A DNA stretch of 64,000 nt, taken from assembly GCA_017551675.1 (NCBI GenBank), contig JAFZLC010000057.1, positions 86,047 to 150,046 of the forward strand, given 5' to 3'. The position numbers were made by a program, and so were the translations under genes. Under the pieces are notes generated by a model that was not told where the DNA came from, made no database searches, and saw only the letters and a program-made list of their open reading frames with translations. This document shows, piece by piece, positions 15,984 through 25,591 of this stretch. Source of the stretch: Paludibacteraceae bacterium (GTDB lineage Bacteria; Bacteroidota; Bacteroidia; Bacteroidales; Paludibacteraceae). Positions within the stretch are counted from its first letter, which is position 1. The number at the start of each line of letters is the position of its first letter.

Positions 15984-18383
15984 ATGAAACTACTCAGATT
16001 ATTCTTCCTTCCATTGCTTTTGGTAACTCTCTCTGCTTCAGCACAAGAGATAGGCTCATGGAAAACATTCTTCTCCTACAATAAAGTGGACTTCCTTACA
16101 CAGTCCAAGGATCGAATCTACGCACTAGGTAATGGTGTTCTCTTCTCCGTTGACAAACAGTATGAGAACATTCAAACCTACACGAAAGCTGATGGTTTGT
16201 CTGATTGTTACATCTCAAAAATCGCTTACAGCGAACAATTAGACGCCCTCATCATTGGCTATGACAATAGTAACATTGATATCATCAAGAAAAACAAAGT
16301 CATCAACATATCCGATTTCAAAAGAAAGGAGATCAATGACAAACAAATCAATAGCATCACCACCCATGATAAATACGCCTACCTGGCCTGCGGATTGGGA
16401 ATCGTGGTCGTTGATATGAAAAGAAACGAAATTGCAGATATGTACATCATCGGTGACAATGGACAATATCTTGCTGTATATCAGGTGGAAATTATCGACA
16501 ATACCATCTATGCCTTGACGCAAAATGGATTGCGATGTGCAAACATCAAAGAATCTAACTTAGCCGATTATGCAAAATGGAATCGTGTAACCATAACAGA
16601 TGGGCAACTTCAAACAATTGAATATAGTGTCTTTGACTCCCTTAACTCTGATTCCCTTAACTCTGATTCCCTTAACTTTATAGATTTAGAACTACAAACG
16701 ATTGCCAACTTCAACAATCAACTTGTCTTGGTTTATCAAGATTCCTTCTCTGTGGTTCATTCTGACAAAACTATCACCACCATACAAGAGATACACAAAT
16801 TCAAGAGCATCACCACCTCTCCTGATGCTATCATCATCGCTGCAGGCGACTCTCTACTCAACTACGACAAATCATTGGAACTAAAAGAGATCGTCTTCTC
16901 TGATTACACTAAACACGCCATCTATACACCTTCCACCAACTCTTATTGGGTGGCTCGTGCCGAAAATTACTTTAATAGTCAATCTGAAATCTTCAACCTC
17001 TTTAAATACAAATATGGCGTATCGGCTGGCAAATATGTTCCTAACGGACCTCTATCTCACACAGCTGCATTCCTCAAATACGAGTATGGTCAACTCATCA
17101 CGGGTAGTGGTGGACCTTTCGACATCCCAACGCGTGATTATCCGGGAATTCTCCAAATCATGGAAAACAACGAATGGACCGTCCTTACTGAATCTGATTT
17201 TGAGCCAGGCGTTACCATCCGTGAAAATTCAAGATTCGTGGATGTCTTGGATGCAATAGTGGATCCTTCCGACCATAAACGAATCTATGTAGCCACATGG
17301 CGTTCTTTGTTCGAACTATATGACAAAAAGCCTTACAAACACTACTGGACAGAAAACACAACTCTGACCAATACAAGTAGCCGTATCCTTATTGACGGTC
17401 TCTGTTTCGACAAAGACAACAATCTGTGGATACCTAACCACCTATCCCCTACCGGACTGGTTGTGAAAAAAGCAGACGGCACTTGGCAGTCATTCAACTA
17501 TCCGGAAGTTAACGACACTCGTTTCAAGGAGACATTCATCAGCAAGAATGGTTATCTATGGATTATTCGTCCTCGTCCGAACGATGGAACTGGTGTAGTC
17601 GTGATAGACCAAAACGGCACTCCATTCGAACAAAGTGATGATAAGCACATCTACTACAGTTCGTTCCAAGATGCTGACGGAAACACTGTCAGTCCTAATG
17701 CCTTCCGATGCATTGCTGAAGATAAAAACAATGAGATATGGATCGGAACCAGCACAGGTCCGCTAATCGTCACTGATCAAAAGAAGATATTTGACAAAAA
17801 CTTCACCATCAGTCGTGTTAAAATCACGCGTGAAGACAATGCAAACTATGCAGATTACTTGCTAGGAAGCGACCAGATAAACGCTATCATCGTGGATGGT
17901 GGTAATCGTAAATGGTTGGGGTCCTCCACTTCTGGTGTCTATCTCCTCTCTCCTGATGGAAAAGAGACGCTTCAACACTTCACAACAGAAAATAGTCCGC
18001 TGACATCCAACACCATCATCGATATGGCTATGAACCAGGAAACAGGCGAATTATACATTGCCACTTCCAACGGTCTCTTCTCATACATGACCAACTCTTC
18101 AGAGCCTGCAGAAGACTACACTGGCGTCTATGCTTATCCAAACCCAGTGACACCAGACTTCGACGGAGAAATCGCAGTCAAAGGCTTGGTAGGAAACAGT
18201 CTCGTTCGTATCTCTGATGTTGAAGGAAAAGTTATTTACGAGGATTACTCAAACGGTGGAACATTCACATGGAACGGTAAAAACCTCAACAACAAACGTG
18301 TTGCATCTGGTATCTATTACATATTTGCCGCACAAGAGGACGGTTCCATGAAGATGGTGACGAAAATAGCTTTCATCCATTAA
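15984..18383 (+). CDS. porZ: T9SS-associated beta-propeller protein, PorZ homologue
   Basis: A 799-residue protein with a signal peptide (cleavage after 'LSASAQ'), two beta-propeller regions rich in 'two-component regulator propeller' units ('NEIWIGTSTGPLIV', 'RKWLGSSTSGVYLLS', 'GELYIATSNGLFSY'), and a C-terminal type A sorting-like domain ('VYAYPNPVTPDFDGEI ... VASGIYYIFA'). This is the architecture of Porphyromonas gingivalis PorZ, a surface T9SS component that delivers anionic lipopolysaccharide to the PorU sortase. Start and end fit the family. A short in-frame tandem repeat (Ser-Leu-Asn-Ser-Asp, 15-bp unit) sits near residue 222. The gene lies between rdgB and tsaE in a tight plus-strand run. 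PorZ identity is inferred from architecture and similarity and not shown biochemically. Confidence 0.8.
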   Translation: MKLLRLFFLPLLLVTLSASAQEIGSWKTFFSYNKVDFLTQSKDRIYALGNGVLFSVDKQYENIQTYTKADGLSDCYISKIAYSEQLDALIIGYDNSNIDIIKKNKVINISDFKRKEINDKQINSITTHDKYAYLACGLGIVVVDMKRNEIADMYIIGDNGQYLAVYQVEIIDNTIYALTQNGLRCANIKESNLADYAKWNRVTITDGQLQTIEYSVFDSLNSDSLNSDSLNFIDLELQTIANFNNQLVLVYQDSFSVVHSDKTITTIQEIHKFKSITTSPDAIIIAAGDSLLNYDKSLELKEIVFSDYTKHAIYTPSTNSYWVARAENYFNSQSEIFNLFKYKYGVSAGKYVPNGPLSHTAAFLKYEYGQLITGSGGPFDIPTRDYPGILQIMENNEWTVLTESDFEPGVTIRENSRFVDVLDAIVDPSDHKRIYVATWRSLFELYDKKPYKHYWTENTTLTNTSSRILIDGLCFDKDNNLWIPNHLSPTGLVVKKADGTWQSFNYPEVNDTRFKETFISKNGYLWIIRPRPNDGTGVVVIDQNGTPFEQSDDKHIYYSSFQDADGNTVSPNAFRCIAEDKNNEIWIGTSTGPLIVTDQKKIFDKNFTISRVKITREDNANYADYLLGSDQINAIIVDGGNRKWLGSSTSGVYLLSPDGKETLQHFTTENSPLTSNTIIDMAMNQETGELYIATSNGLFSYMTNSSEPAEDYTGVYAYPNPVTPDFDGEIAVKGLVGNSLVRISDVEGKVIYEDYSNGGTFTWNGKNLNNKRVASGIYYIFAAQEDGSMKMVTKIAFIH
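16641..16680 (+). repeat. 15-bp in-frame tandem repeat in porZ
   Basis: Two full copies of CTTAACTCTGATTCC (16641-16655, 16656-16670) and a partial third encode Leu-Asn-Ser-Asp-Ser units. A change in copy number would keep the frame. Confidence 0.7.
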
Positions 18384-18409
18384 TAAACAGACTTTCATTA
18401 ACAACCGAA

Positions 18410-18817
18410 ATGAAGATAGAAAACTTAGATTCCATTCATCAGACAGCAAAAGAGTTTATTGCTGCCATGGGTGATAATAAAGTGTTTTTGTTTTACGGCT
18501 CCATGGGAGCTGGCAAGACCACATTCATACGTGCCATCTGCGAGGAACTAGGTGTCAAGGAGAGTATCAACAGCCCTACATTCGCTATCATCAACGAATA
18601 TAAGTCGGGCAACGGAGACCCTATCTTTCACTTCGATTTCTACAGAATCAACAAAGAGGAGGAAGCCTTCGACTTCGGTTATGAAGACTATTTCTATAGC
18701 GGAAACCTCTGTTTCGTGGAATGGCCAGAAAAAATTATCAATCTTCTTCCTGATGATGCCGTTAAAGTCTCCATACAAGAGCTTCCCGACGGCTCCAGAG
18801 AAGTCATTATTGAATAA
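18410..18817 (+). CDS. tsaE: tRNA threonylcarbamoyladenosine biosynthesis ATPase TsaE
   Basis: TsaE is the P-loop ATPase that works with TsaB and TsaD to attach threonylcarbamoyl to A37 of ANN-decoding tRNAs. The 135-residue protein carries Walker A GSMGAGKTT (30-38), the following 'INSPTFAIINEY' switch region, and 'FHFDFYRI' plus 'CFVEWPEKI', all diagnostic of the family. Length is normal. It follows porZ by 26 bases and precedes a glycosyltransferase gene by 12 bases. Confidence 0.96.
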   Translation: MKIENLDSIHQTAKEFIAAMGDNKVFLFYGSMGAGKTTFIRAICEELGVKESINSPTFAIINEYKSGNGDPIFHFDFYRINKEEEAFDFGYEDYFYSGNLCFVEWPEKIINLLPDDAVKVSIQELPDGSREVIIE

Positions 18818-18829
18818 CATGCATCGTAT

Positions 18830-19954
18830 ATGAAAATAGGATTTGACGCCAAACGTGCTTTCTACAATTCTCGTGGATTAGGTTGCTACAGCAGAGACGT
18901 TATACGCTTGCTGTCAGACTATTATTCTGAGAACCAATATTTTTTATACACCCCGAAAACACATGGTGCCATCTCCTTCCCTCATAACGAATCCATCTGT
19001 CAGGTGCGAGCCCCTCAGGGATTACACTCTTGGGGTCCTTTCTCCTCCCTTTGGAGAACGAAAAGCATCTGTTCCGATATCCAACAAGATCAACTTGACA
19101 TCTATCATGGATTAAGCCATGAACTACCCTACGGCATAGAGAAAACAGGCACTCATACTGTCGTCACCATGCACGACCTCATCTTCTTGAAAAACCCTGA
19201 ACTCTTTCCTCTTTTCGACCGCTACTCCTTTCGAAAAAAATACACTCATGGTGCAAGTGTCGCCGACAGAATTATAGCTATCAGCGAAGAGACCAAAAGT
19301 GACCTCATCAACTACTTGGGTGAAAAAGAGGAACGTATCGATGTGGTATATCAAGGCTATAGCACCGTCTTCAGAAATGCCGTGACAGATGAACAAAAAA
19401 GGATCATCAAAACTAAATACAACCTGCCCGACCATTTCATGCTGATTATCTGCGCCATTGAACGTCGCAAGAACCATGAACTAATCTTAAAGGCGATGCG
19501 CAACCCTCAAGTGGAACTCCCTTTGGTCATCGCAGGCAACCCTTCTCAATACAAGGAGACACTTCTCTCCATGATCCATGAATATCAACTGGATCAGAAA
19601 GTCTTTTTCATCGGTCATGTGGAAACCTCAGACCTTCCTCCTCTCTATCAACTGGCAGACATCTTTGTCTACCCCTCTCTCTTTGAGGGATTTGGAAGAC
19701 CCATACTGGAATCCCTTGTCATGGGAACCCCTGTCATCACAAGCAAAGGCAGCTGTTTCCAAGAGACAGGCGGAAAGGCTGCTCGCTACGTCTCTTGCGA
19801 CGATGATGAAGAGTTAGCCAATACAATCATCCAAATCACTTCGGACGAGTCACTCCGCAAGACGATGATAGAAGAGGGCTATCGTCATGCCGCCAACTTT
19901 TCAGACGAAAAGATTGCAGCAAAACTGATGGAAACATACAAAAAAATAGTTTGA
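18830..19954 (+). CDS. GT4-family glycosyltransferase
   Basis: A retaining GT-B glycosyltransferase of 374 residues acting at the cytoplasmic membrane face on an unknown acceptor. The N-terminal domain starts 'IGFDAKRAFYNSRGLGCYSR'. The C-terminal nucleotide-sugar domain has 'PSLFEGFGRPILES', i.e. the E-x-F-G-x4-E donor-binding motif, preceded by 'VFFIGHVETSDLPPLYQLAD'. No membrane segment is seen. It is embedded in a housekeeping operon rather than a polysaccharide cluster, so donor and product cannot be inferred from context. Confidence 0.9.
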   Translation: MKIGFDAKRAFYNSRGLGCYSRDVIRLLSDYYSENQYFLYTPKTHGAISFPHNESICQVRAPQGLHSWGPFSSLWRTKSICSDIQQDQLDIYHGLSHELPYGIEKTGTHTVVTMHDLIFLKNPELFPLFDRYSFRKKYTHGASVADRIIAISEETKSDLINYLGEKEERIDVVYQGYSTVFRNAVTDEQKRIIKTKYNLPDHFMLIICAIERRKNHELILKAMRNPQVELPLVIAGNPSQYKETLLSMIHEYQLDQKVFFIGHVETSDLPPLYQLADIFVYPSLFEGFGRPILESLVMGTPVITSKGSCFQETGGKAARYVSCDDDEELANTIIQITSDESLRKTMIEEGYRHAANFSDEKIAAKLMETYKKIV

Positions 19955-19958
19955 CGCC

Positions 19959-21281
19959 ATGGTTGAAATCATCGAAAATACACTACAAACAATTGGCATT
20001 GAAAGCCTCAACGAGATGCAAACGGCCGCACTCAAAGCTAACGAGTCGGGACGCGACGTACTCCTACTCTCCCCTACAGGTTCAGGTAAAACACTAGCAT
20101 TCCTGTTGCCTCTTCTTCGCCAAATGAGGCAAGACACCCCAGGCGTACAAGCATTAGTCATTGCTCCATCCCGTGAATTGGCTCTTCAGATAGAAACAGT
20201 TTTCAAGTCGTTCAAATCCTCCTTTAAGGTCACCTGCTGCTGCGGTGGACATTCATCTGAACAGGAGAAGCGAACCCTAACAGAAAACACACCCGCTCTA
20301 TTAATCGGAACGCCAGGACGACTCTTAGATCATATTCAACAAGGCAATATCAATTCGGAAACTATCAAATACCTCATCTTGGATGAATTTGACAAATCGT
20401 TGGAATTGGGATTCCAAGATGAAATGAAAGAAATCATCAGTCATCTCTCCGGACTAAAAAAGAAGATGCTACTCTCTGCCACACGCACCGACGAAATACC
20501 TCCCTTCGTGAAGATTCACAATCCGATGATATTGGAATTCCTCGGTGAAAGCGGACAGAAGATTAACTTAACAAAATACATCGTTCATTCACCCGTAAAA
20601 GACAAATTAGAATCACTCATGAAACTAATCTGTCAAATCGGAAACGAGCCAACCCTTATTTTCGTCAACTATCGAGAATCGGTGGAACGTGTCGCCAATT
20701 ATCTTCGTAAGAATGGTGCCGATTGCAAAATGTTTCACGGAGGAATGGAACAGGTGGACCGTGAGAAGGCTCTCTTCCAGTTTAAAAGTGGAAGTTCCTA
20801 TTTGCTTGTATCCACCGATTTGGCTGCACGCGGATTAGACATTCTCGACGTCAAGCATGTGATTCACTATCACCTGCCCGTCAATCAAGAAGCCTACACA
20901 CACCGCAACGGACGTACAGCCCGCATGTTTGCCGAAGGTAATGCATACATCATCCTGCATGGAGAGGAAAAATTACCAGAATACCTCTCAGAGGATGATT
21001 TCAGCGACTACCCTTTACTAGACAACCCTCCCGCACTGAAGCCATCTGCTTGGATTTCATTGTACATAGGGAAAGGAAAGAAAGACAAACTTAGCAAAGG
21101 GGATATCGCAGGATTTCTAATGAAAAAAGGATTATTAGAAAAGAATCAGATAGGAACCATCGAGGTGTATGAGAAATGCTCCTACGCATCTGTCGCACGT
21201 TCCGAAATGAACGCCCTACTCAAGCGTATCCGAAATGAGAAGATAAAAGGATTAAAAACAATTTTCGAAGAAAGCAAATAA
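19959..21281 (+). CDS. DEAD-box-type RNA helicase with DEFD motif II
   Basis: A 440-residue superfamily 2 helicase. It shows a Q-motif-like start ('IGIESLNEMQTAAL'), motif I SPTGSGKT, 'PSRELALQ' (Ia), 'GTPGRLLDH' (Ib), motif II written DEFD instead of DEAD ('LILDEFDKSLELGF'), motif III SATRT, 'LVSTDLAARGLDI' (V) and 'HRNGRTAR' (VI). Position three of motif II tolerates substitution, so activity is expected. The C-terminal ~90 residues ('SAWISLYIGKGKKDKLSKGD') resemble the DbpA-type RNA-binding domain, suggesting a ribosome-assembly role. It starts 4 bases after the glycosyltransferase stop. Confidence 0.92.
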   Translation: MVEIIENTLQTIGIESLNEMQTAALKANESGRDVLLLSPTGSGKTLAFLLPLLRQMRQDTPGVQALVIAPSRELALQIETVFKSFKSSFKVTCCCGGHSSEQEKRTLTENTPALLIGTPGRLLDHIQQGNINSETIKYLILDEFDKSLELGFQDEMKEIISHLSGLKKKMLLSATRTDEIPPFVKIHNPMILEFLGESGQKINLTKYIVHSPVKDKLESLMKLICQIGNEPTLIFVNYRESVERVANYLRKNGADCKMFHGGMEQVDREKALFQFKSGSSYLLVSTDLAARGLDILDVKHVIHYHLPVNQEAYTHRNGRTARMFAEGNAYIILHGEEKLPEYLSEDDFSDYPLLDNPPALKPSAWISLYIGKGKKDKLSKGDIAGFLMKKGLLEKNQIGTIEVYEKCSYASVARSEMNALLKRIRNEKIKGLKTIFEESK

Positions 21282-21288
21282 TTGGTTT

Positions 21289-22344
21289 ATGCAAAAGATT
21301 AATATATCCAACTCTGTCGATTCCCTTTTCGAGGAATTAAAAGACATTAAACCCTCATCCACCTTCGTGCTAACAGACACGAACACGTTGAAGTTATGTT
21401 GGCCCATCCTACAAAAGGGCGTAAACATTCCTGCCGACCATGTCATCACAATTCCTGCAGGAGATGACAACAAGAACCTCGAGTCATTAGCATACGTATG
21501 GCAACAACTAAGTGAGAAGGGAGCTACACGCAAGTCGCTACTCATCAACTTAGGCGGTGGAATGGTAACCGACCTTGGAGGCTTTGCCGCTTCCTCCTTC
21601 AAACGAGGAATCGACTATATCAATGTTCCTACCACCCTATTAGGAGCCGTAGATGCAGCTGTGGGTGGAAAAACAGGCATCAACTTTAATGGCCTGAAAA
21701 ACGAAATCGGTGTCATCAATCCTGCACTAAGCGTACTCATCTACGTGGGATTCTTCAAGACCCTATCTCAGGAAAATATCTTCTCTGGTTTTGCAGAGAT
21801 GATCAAACACGGTCTTATCTCCAATCCTACCGTATGGAAACACATCTGCGAAACGAATTTGGACAATATTGATTATCAAGCACTTCCAAAACTGCTTCAT
21901 GAATCCATTCATGTAAAGGAAGAGATTGTTGCCGTAGATCCAACAGAGAAAGGCATACGAAAAGCACTCAACTTCGGTCATACAATCGGACACGCCTTTG
22001 AAAGTCATGCCATCGAACGAGGAGAGACAAAACTACACGGATATGCAGTGGCTTGGGGTATGATTGCCGAATTGTATCTAAGTCATAAAAAATGTGGCTT
22101 CCCTAAAGAACCCCTTTATCAAGCCATTCAGTTCATCAAAGAGAATTACGGTGCCTTCTACATCACTTGTAAAGAGTATGACCGTCTATACGAACTGATG
22201 ACACACGATAAGAAGAACGAAGAGAAGGATACCATTCTTTTCACTCTTCTGTCCAACATAGGAGAAGTGAAAATCAACACAATAGTGGAGAAACAGGAGA
22301 TTTTCGAATCACTCGACTTCTATCGCGACTCCGTTGGCATCTAA
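21289..22344 (+). CDS. aroB: 3-dehydroquinate synthase
   Basis: AroB converts DAHP to 3-dehydroquinate, the second step of the shikimate pathway, using NAD and a divalent metal. The 351-residue protein has 'INLGGGMVTDLGGFAASSFKRGIDYINVPTTLLGAVDAAVGGKTGIN' as the core NAD/substrate region (positions ~85-130), Glu in 'GFAEMIKHGLI' and the metal-ligand motif 'FGHTIGHAFE'. It precedes aroA by 29 bases, giving a two-gene shikimate block. Confidence 0.97.
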   Translation: MQKINISNSVDSLFEELKDIKPSSTFVLTDTNTLKLCWPILQKGVNIPADHVITIPAGDDNKNLESLAYVWQQLSEKGATRKSLLINLGGGMVTDLGGFAASSFKRGIDYINVPTTLLGAVDAAVGGKTGINFNGLKNEIGVINPALSVLIYVGFFKTLSQENIFSGFAEMIKHGLISNPTVWKHICETNLDNIDYQALPKLLHESIHVKEEIVAVDPTEKGIRKALNFGHTIGHAFESHAIERGETKLHGYAVAWGMIAELYLSHKKCGFPKEPLYQAIQFIKENYGAFYITCKEYDRLYELMTHDKKNEEKDTILFTLLSNIGEVKINTIVEKQEIFESLDFYRDSVGI

Positions 22345-22373
22345 AAACTTCTAAACAATGTGAATTAATTAAG

Positions 22374-23627
22374 ATGGAAAGCATTCTTGTCAAAGCAAAC
22401 CTTTCAGAACAGAGGAGTTCAGAACAGACAATACTATTGCCAGCCTCTAAAAGCATTAGCAATAGAGCGCTCATACTAAACGCATTAAGCAAATCACCTG
22501 GACAAATTTACAATTTGGCTGAGTGTGATGACACAGACGTGTTAAGTGCCGCACTCACCTCGAAGGATGAGACCAACTTCAACATTGGTGCTGCTGGTAC
22601 TGCCATGCGTTTCTTAACAGCCTATTTGGCAGGAAAGCCCGGTGATTGGACCATCACAGGAAGTGAACGAATGAAACAACGTCCCATCGGAATACTTGTC
22701 GACGCGCTAAACAACATAGGCGCCGAGATCAGTTACCTTGAGAAGGAAGGTTTTCCACCTTTAAAGATTCATGGAAAGAAGCTATCAGGAGGTACTGTTC
22801 ATCTAAACGGAGGTGTCAGTAGTCAGTTCATCTCTGCCCTATTGATGATAGCCCCCACAACACAAAAAGGAATAGCACTTCACCTAGAGGGAGAGATCAT
22901 CTCCCGTCCTTATATTGAGATGACATTGCAGATGATGAAAGAGTATGGTGTAGATTCTCAATGGGAGGGCAAAAGTATTCAGATTGCATCCCAAGAATAC
23001 CAAACCACCAATTACACGGTAGAGTCTGATTGGTCTGCCGCCTCTTACTGGTATGAGATAGCCGCATTGAGCACATCTGCCATCACCTTTATGTTGCCAC
23101 ATCTCTACGAGAAGAGTTTGCAGGGAGACTCGATGGGCAGAAAGATTTTCGAACCATTGGGTGTAAGCACACAATTCGTACAAGGAGGAATTAAGATTAG
23201 CAAGACGAAGAATGCAGTCTCTCATTTTGAGTATGATTTCACTGGTCAGCCCGATTTAGCGCAAACCCTTGTTGTAGCCTGCTGCAGTTTAGGCACCACA
23301 TTTCATTTCACAGGGTTGCAAACCCTAAAGATCAAGGAGACCGACAGAATAGAAGCACTGAAAAACGAGTGCAAGAAACTAGGATTTGTACTGAAGGAGG
23401 AAGGTGTTGGCACTTTGCTATGGGATGGAGAGAGAATCGACCGAGCAAAGCAACCGCAGATAGCCACCTATAAAGACCATCGAATGGCAATGGCATTTGC
23501 ACCAAGCGTACTCAAACTAGGCGAAATAACGATTGAAGAGCCAACCGTTGTAAGCAAGTCATACCCAAAATTCTGGGATGATATAAAATCCAGCCGGTTA
23601 TTTGAATTTTATTCTACAATCAAATAA
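22374..23627 (+). CDS. aroA: 3-phosphoshikimate 1-carboxyvinyltransferase (EPSP synthase)
   Basis: EPSP synthase joins PEP to shikimate 3-phosphate in aromatic amino acid synthesis. The 417-residue protein contains 'LPASKSISNRALILNALS' (Lys and Arg for substrate binding), 'GAAGTAMRFLTAYLA', 'SSQFISALLM', the catalytic-loop region 'TDRIEALKNEC' and 'YKDHRMAMAFAP'. All are conserved, so it is predicted functional. The glyphosate-contact glycine region reads 'NIGAAGTAMRF'. It follows aroB directly; a secreted-protein gene follows after 10 bases. Confidence 0.97.
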   Translation: MESILVKANLSEQRSSEQTILLPASKSISNRALILNALSKSPGQIYNLAECDDTDVLSAALTSKDETNFNIGAAGTAMRFLTAYLAGKPGDWTITGSERMKQRPIGILVDALNNIGAEISYLEKEGFPPLKIHGKKLSGGTVHLNGGVSSQFISALLMIAPTTQKGIALHLEGEIISRPYIEMTLQMMKEYGVDSQWEGKSIQIASQEYQTTNYTVESDWSAASYWYEIAALSTSAITFMLPHLYEKSLQGDSMGRKIFEPLGVSTQFVQGGIKISKTKNAVSHFEYDFTGQPDLAQTLVVACCSLGTTFHFTGLQTLKIKETDRIEALKNECKKLGFVLKEEGVGTLLWDGERIDRAKQPQIATYKDHRMAMAFAPSVLKLGEITIEEPTVVSKSYPKFWDDIKSSRLFEFYSTIK

Positions 23628-23637
23628 AGGTAAAAAC

Positions 23638-24273
23638 ATGAAAAAGATTTTTTTCATAGTGATGTTGCTGATAGGGGCAATAACCAATATTCAAGCACAA
23701 GAAGAGGAAGAAGAAACCACATATTTCACCAGTTTCCCTGTAAATTATACGGGTCAAAAGCCAGTGATCACAGACTTCGTAACAGCCATACTCTCACAGA
23801 GTAATGGGGAAGGAGTCTTTGTTGAAATTGCTGATAATTGGAAGAAATACCAAAAAGGGGAGACATTACCCAAAGGGAAATCATTTACTGTAGACACAAA
23901 AAACGGCTATATTCGCTACGATGCCATCTATTCAAAGGAGGAATCCGTATATGTTGAATTCTGCTTTTGGAACAGTACAGATGGAAAGCATAAGATAGTG
24001 GCTTCCAACTTCGTTCTTCTTTTGAATGGGAAACCGACTGACACAGAACTAACCGGACAATCATTTTACCAATACGACAATGCGACAAAAAAAATGATAT
24101 ACACGTATGCCTACGACTTGGGTGTTCAACCAGAATATCCCAATGGAGCACAATGTAGTTTACCACGTGTAGGCAAATCCATTGAGTATGTATATGATAC
24201 CCCATCAGGAAAGATGACCCAACGTTTTACTTGGAATGGCAGTAAATTTGTAGCTGAAAAGGTTACCAAATAA
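23638..24273 (+). CDS. Hypothetical secreted protein
   Basis: I use the ATG at 23638, which begins a clean signal peptide (MKKIFFIVMLLIGAITNIQAQ); an upstream in-frame ATG at 23602 lies within aroA. The mature ~190 residues are acidic at the start (a run of Glu) and then appear beta-rich with aromatic strands ('YVEFCFWNSTDGKHKIVASNF', 'MTQRFTWNGSKFVAEKV'). I recognise no family; the ending 'F.WNG.KF' resembles many Bacteroidota periplasmic proteins. It is probably the last gene of the rdgB-to-aroA run and is followed by a hairpin at 24276-24299. Confidence 0.7.
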   Translation: MKKIFFIVMLLIGAITNIQAQEEEEETTYFTSFPVNYTGQKPVITDFVTAILSQSNGEGVFVEIADNWKKYQKGETLPKGKSFTVDTKNGYIRYDAIYSKEESVYVEFCFWNSTDGKHKIVASNFVLLLNGKPTDTELTGQSFYQYDNATKKMIYTYAYDLGVQPEYPNGAQCSLPRVGKSIEYVYDTPSGKMTQRFTWNGSKFVAEKVTK

Positions 24274-24275
24274 AA

Positions 24276-24299
24276 AAGCAATTCACGAATGAACTGCTT
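24276..24299 (-). terminator. Terminator of tRNA-Thr, possibly bidirectional
   Basis: AAGCA.TTCA and TGAA.TGCTT form a stem with a CGAA/TTCG tetraloop. On the minus strand it runs into TTTTTTATTT, giving a good terminator for the tRNA gene; on the plus strand it may also stop transcription of the secreted-protein gene. Confidence 0.65.
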
Positions 24300-24319
24300 C
24301 CATTATTACCACTTACTTG

Positions 24320-24392
<73 letters not shown>

Positions 24393-24402
24393 AATGCGGG
24401 TG

Positions 24403-24433
24403 CAAAAGTAATCTTTTTTTTAAAAACCACAAA
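24403..24433 (-). promoter_or_regulatory. Promoter of tRNA-Thr
   Basis: Minus-strand TTTG (24433-24430), a 19-nt spacer and TACTTTTG (24410-24403) match the consensus closely; the start would be ~4 bases before the mature tRNA. Confidence 0.65.
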
Positions 24434-24442
24434 TTTTTTTTA

Positions 24443-24450
24443 TAGATTTG
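24443..24450 (+). promoter_or_regulatory. -7 element upstream of the GNAT gene
   Basis: TAGATTTG matches TAnnTTTG and lies 23 bases before the ATG at 24474. No clear -33 TTG is present; the upstream DNA is an A/T tract shared with the divergent tRNA promoter. Confidence 0.4.
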
Positions 24451-24473
24451 CACAGCGTTACTTTTTTATAAAA

Positions 24474-25586
24474 ATGATAGAAATTAGAAAAATATCCTCG
24501 CTTAAGGAGTTAAAGCAATTTGTCCGTTTTGCCAATGATCTATACTCAGATTGTCCCTATTGGGTCCCACCATTGGAGTTTGATGAATTAGCCACACTTC
24601 GTAAAGATAAGAACCCTGCATTCGAACATTGTGAAGCCGAATATTGGTTAGCCTACAAAGATGGGAAGATTGTAGGACGCATAGCAGGTATCATCAACCA
24701 CATTGCTAACCAGAAATGGGGTAACAAGGTGCGTTTCGGATGGTTTGATTTCATTGAAGACATTGAAGTAGCCAGAGCCCTTCTCAACACTGTGGAGGAG
24801 TGGGGAAAATCCAAAGGCATGCCAATCATTCAAGGTCCATTAGGTTTCAACGATATGGATCGAGAAGGTATGTTAGTATATGGATATGAAAACGAACCAA
24901 CCATTGCCAGCATCTATAATCATCCCTATTATGTGAGTTTTATGGAGCAACTCGGCTATGAGAAGGCAGAAGATTGGTTGCAATATAAAATAGGGCTTTC
25001 AGCCATACCAGAAAAGATCAAACGAGTCAGCAAAATGATTGCTGAGCGCTACAACCTTCGCGCGCTATCATTCACAAAGAAGAAGGATTTGAAAAAATAT
25101 GCTCGACCACTGTTTCACACTTTAAACGCAGCCTTTTCAAATCTTTATGGATATTCTGAATTGACAGATAAGGAGATTGACTCCATCGTGGCAAGCTATT
25201 TTTCATTTATTGACCCCAAATACGTTTGCATTGTAGTGGATGAGAACGATACCGTGGTTGCCTTCGGTATCAGTATGTGCTCTCTATCTGCAGCATACAA
25301 GAAAGCAAAAGGAAAGATTTTCCCATTTGGGTTCATTCACATATTGAAAGCCATGAGAAAGCCTAAGGTCATAGATCTTTATCTCAATGGAGTATTGCCA
25401 GAATGGCAAAAGAAGGGAATACACTCTCTCTATTACACTCAGATGACACAAACATACATAGACAACAACATTCCAATTGCCATCACCAATCCGCAATTGG
25501 AAACAAACGTCAATGCCGTTCACATCTGGAGCAACTATGAGAATGAATTATATTGCCGCAGAAGATGTTATGAAAAAACATTGTAA
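24474..25586 (+). CDS. GNAT-fold N-acyltransferase-like protein
   Basis: The frame extends back into the tRNA gene, so the ATG at 24474 (MIEIRKISSLKELKQF) is the sensible start, giving 370 residues. The N-terminal half has GNAT-type acetyltransferase features: 'AYKDGKIVGRIAGIINH', 'GWFDFIEDIEVARALLNTVEEWGKSKGM'. The C-terminal half repeats the pattern with 'VVDENDTVVAFGISM' and 'LPEWQKKGIHSLYYTQMTQTYIDNN', an acyl-CoA-loop-like segment. This duplicated arrangement is seen in a family widespread in Bacteroidota with no known substrate. It is 5 bases upstream of a thioesterase gene, consistent with an acyl-CoA-linked role. Confidence 0.75.
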   Translation: MIEIRKISSLKELKQFVRFANDLYSDCPYWVPPLEFDELATLRKDKNPAFEHCEAEYWLAYKDGKIVGRIAGIINHIANQKWGNKVRFGWFDFIEDIEVARALLNTVEEWGKSKGMPIIQGPLGFNDMDREGMLVYGYENEPTIASIYNHPYYVSFMEQLGYEKAEDWLQYKIGLSAIPEKIKRVSKMIAERYNLRALSFTKKKDLKKYARPLFHTLNAAFSNLYGYSELTDKEIDSIVASYFSFIDPKYVCIVVDENDTVVAFGISMCSLSAAYKKAKGKIFPFGFIHILKAMRKPKVIDLYLNGVLPEWQKKGIHSLYYTQMTQTYIDNNIPIAITNPQLETNVNAVHIWSNYENELYCRRRCYEKTL

Positions 25587-25591
25587 GATTT

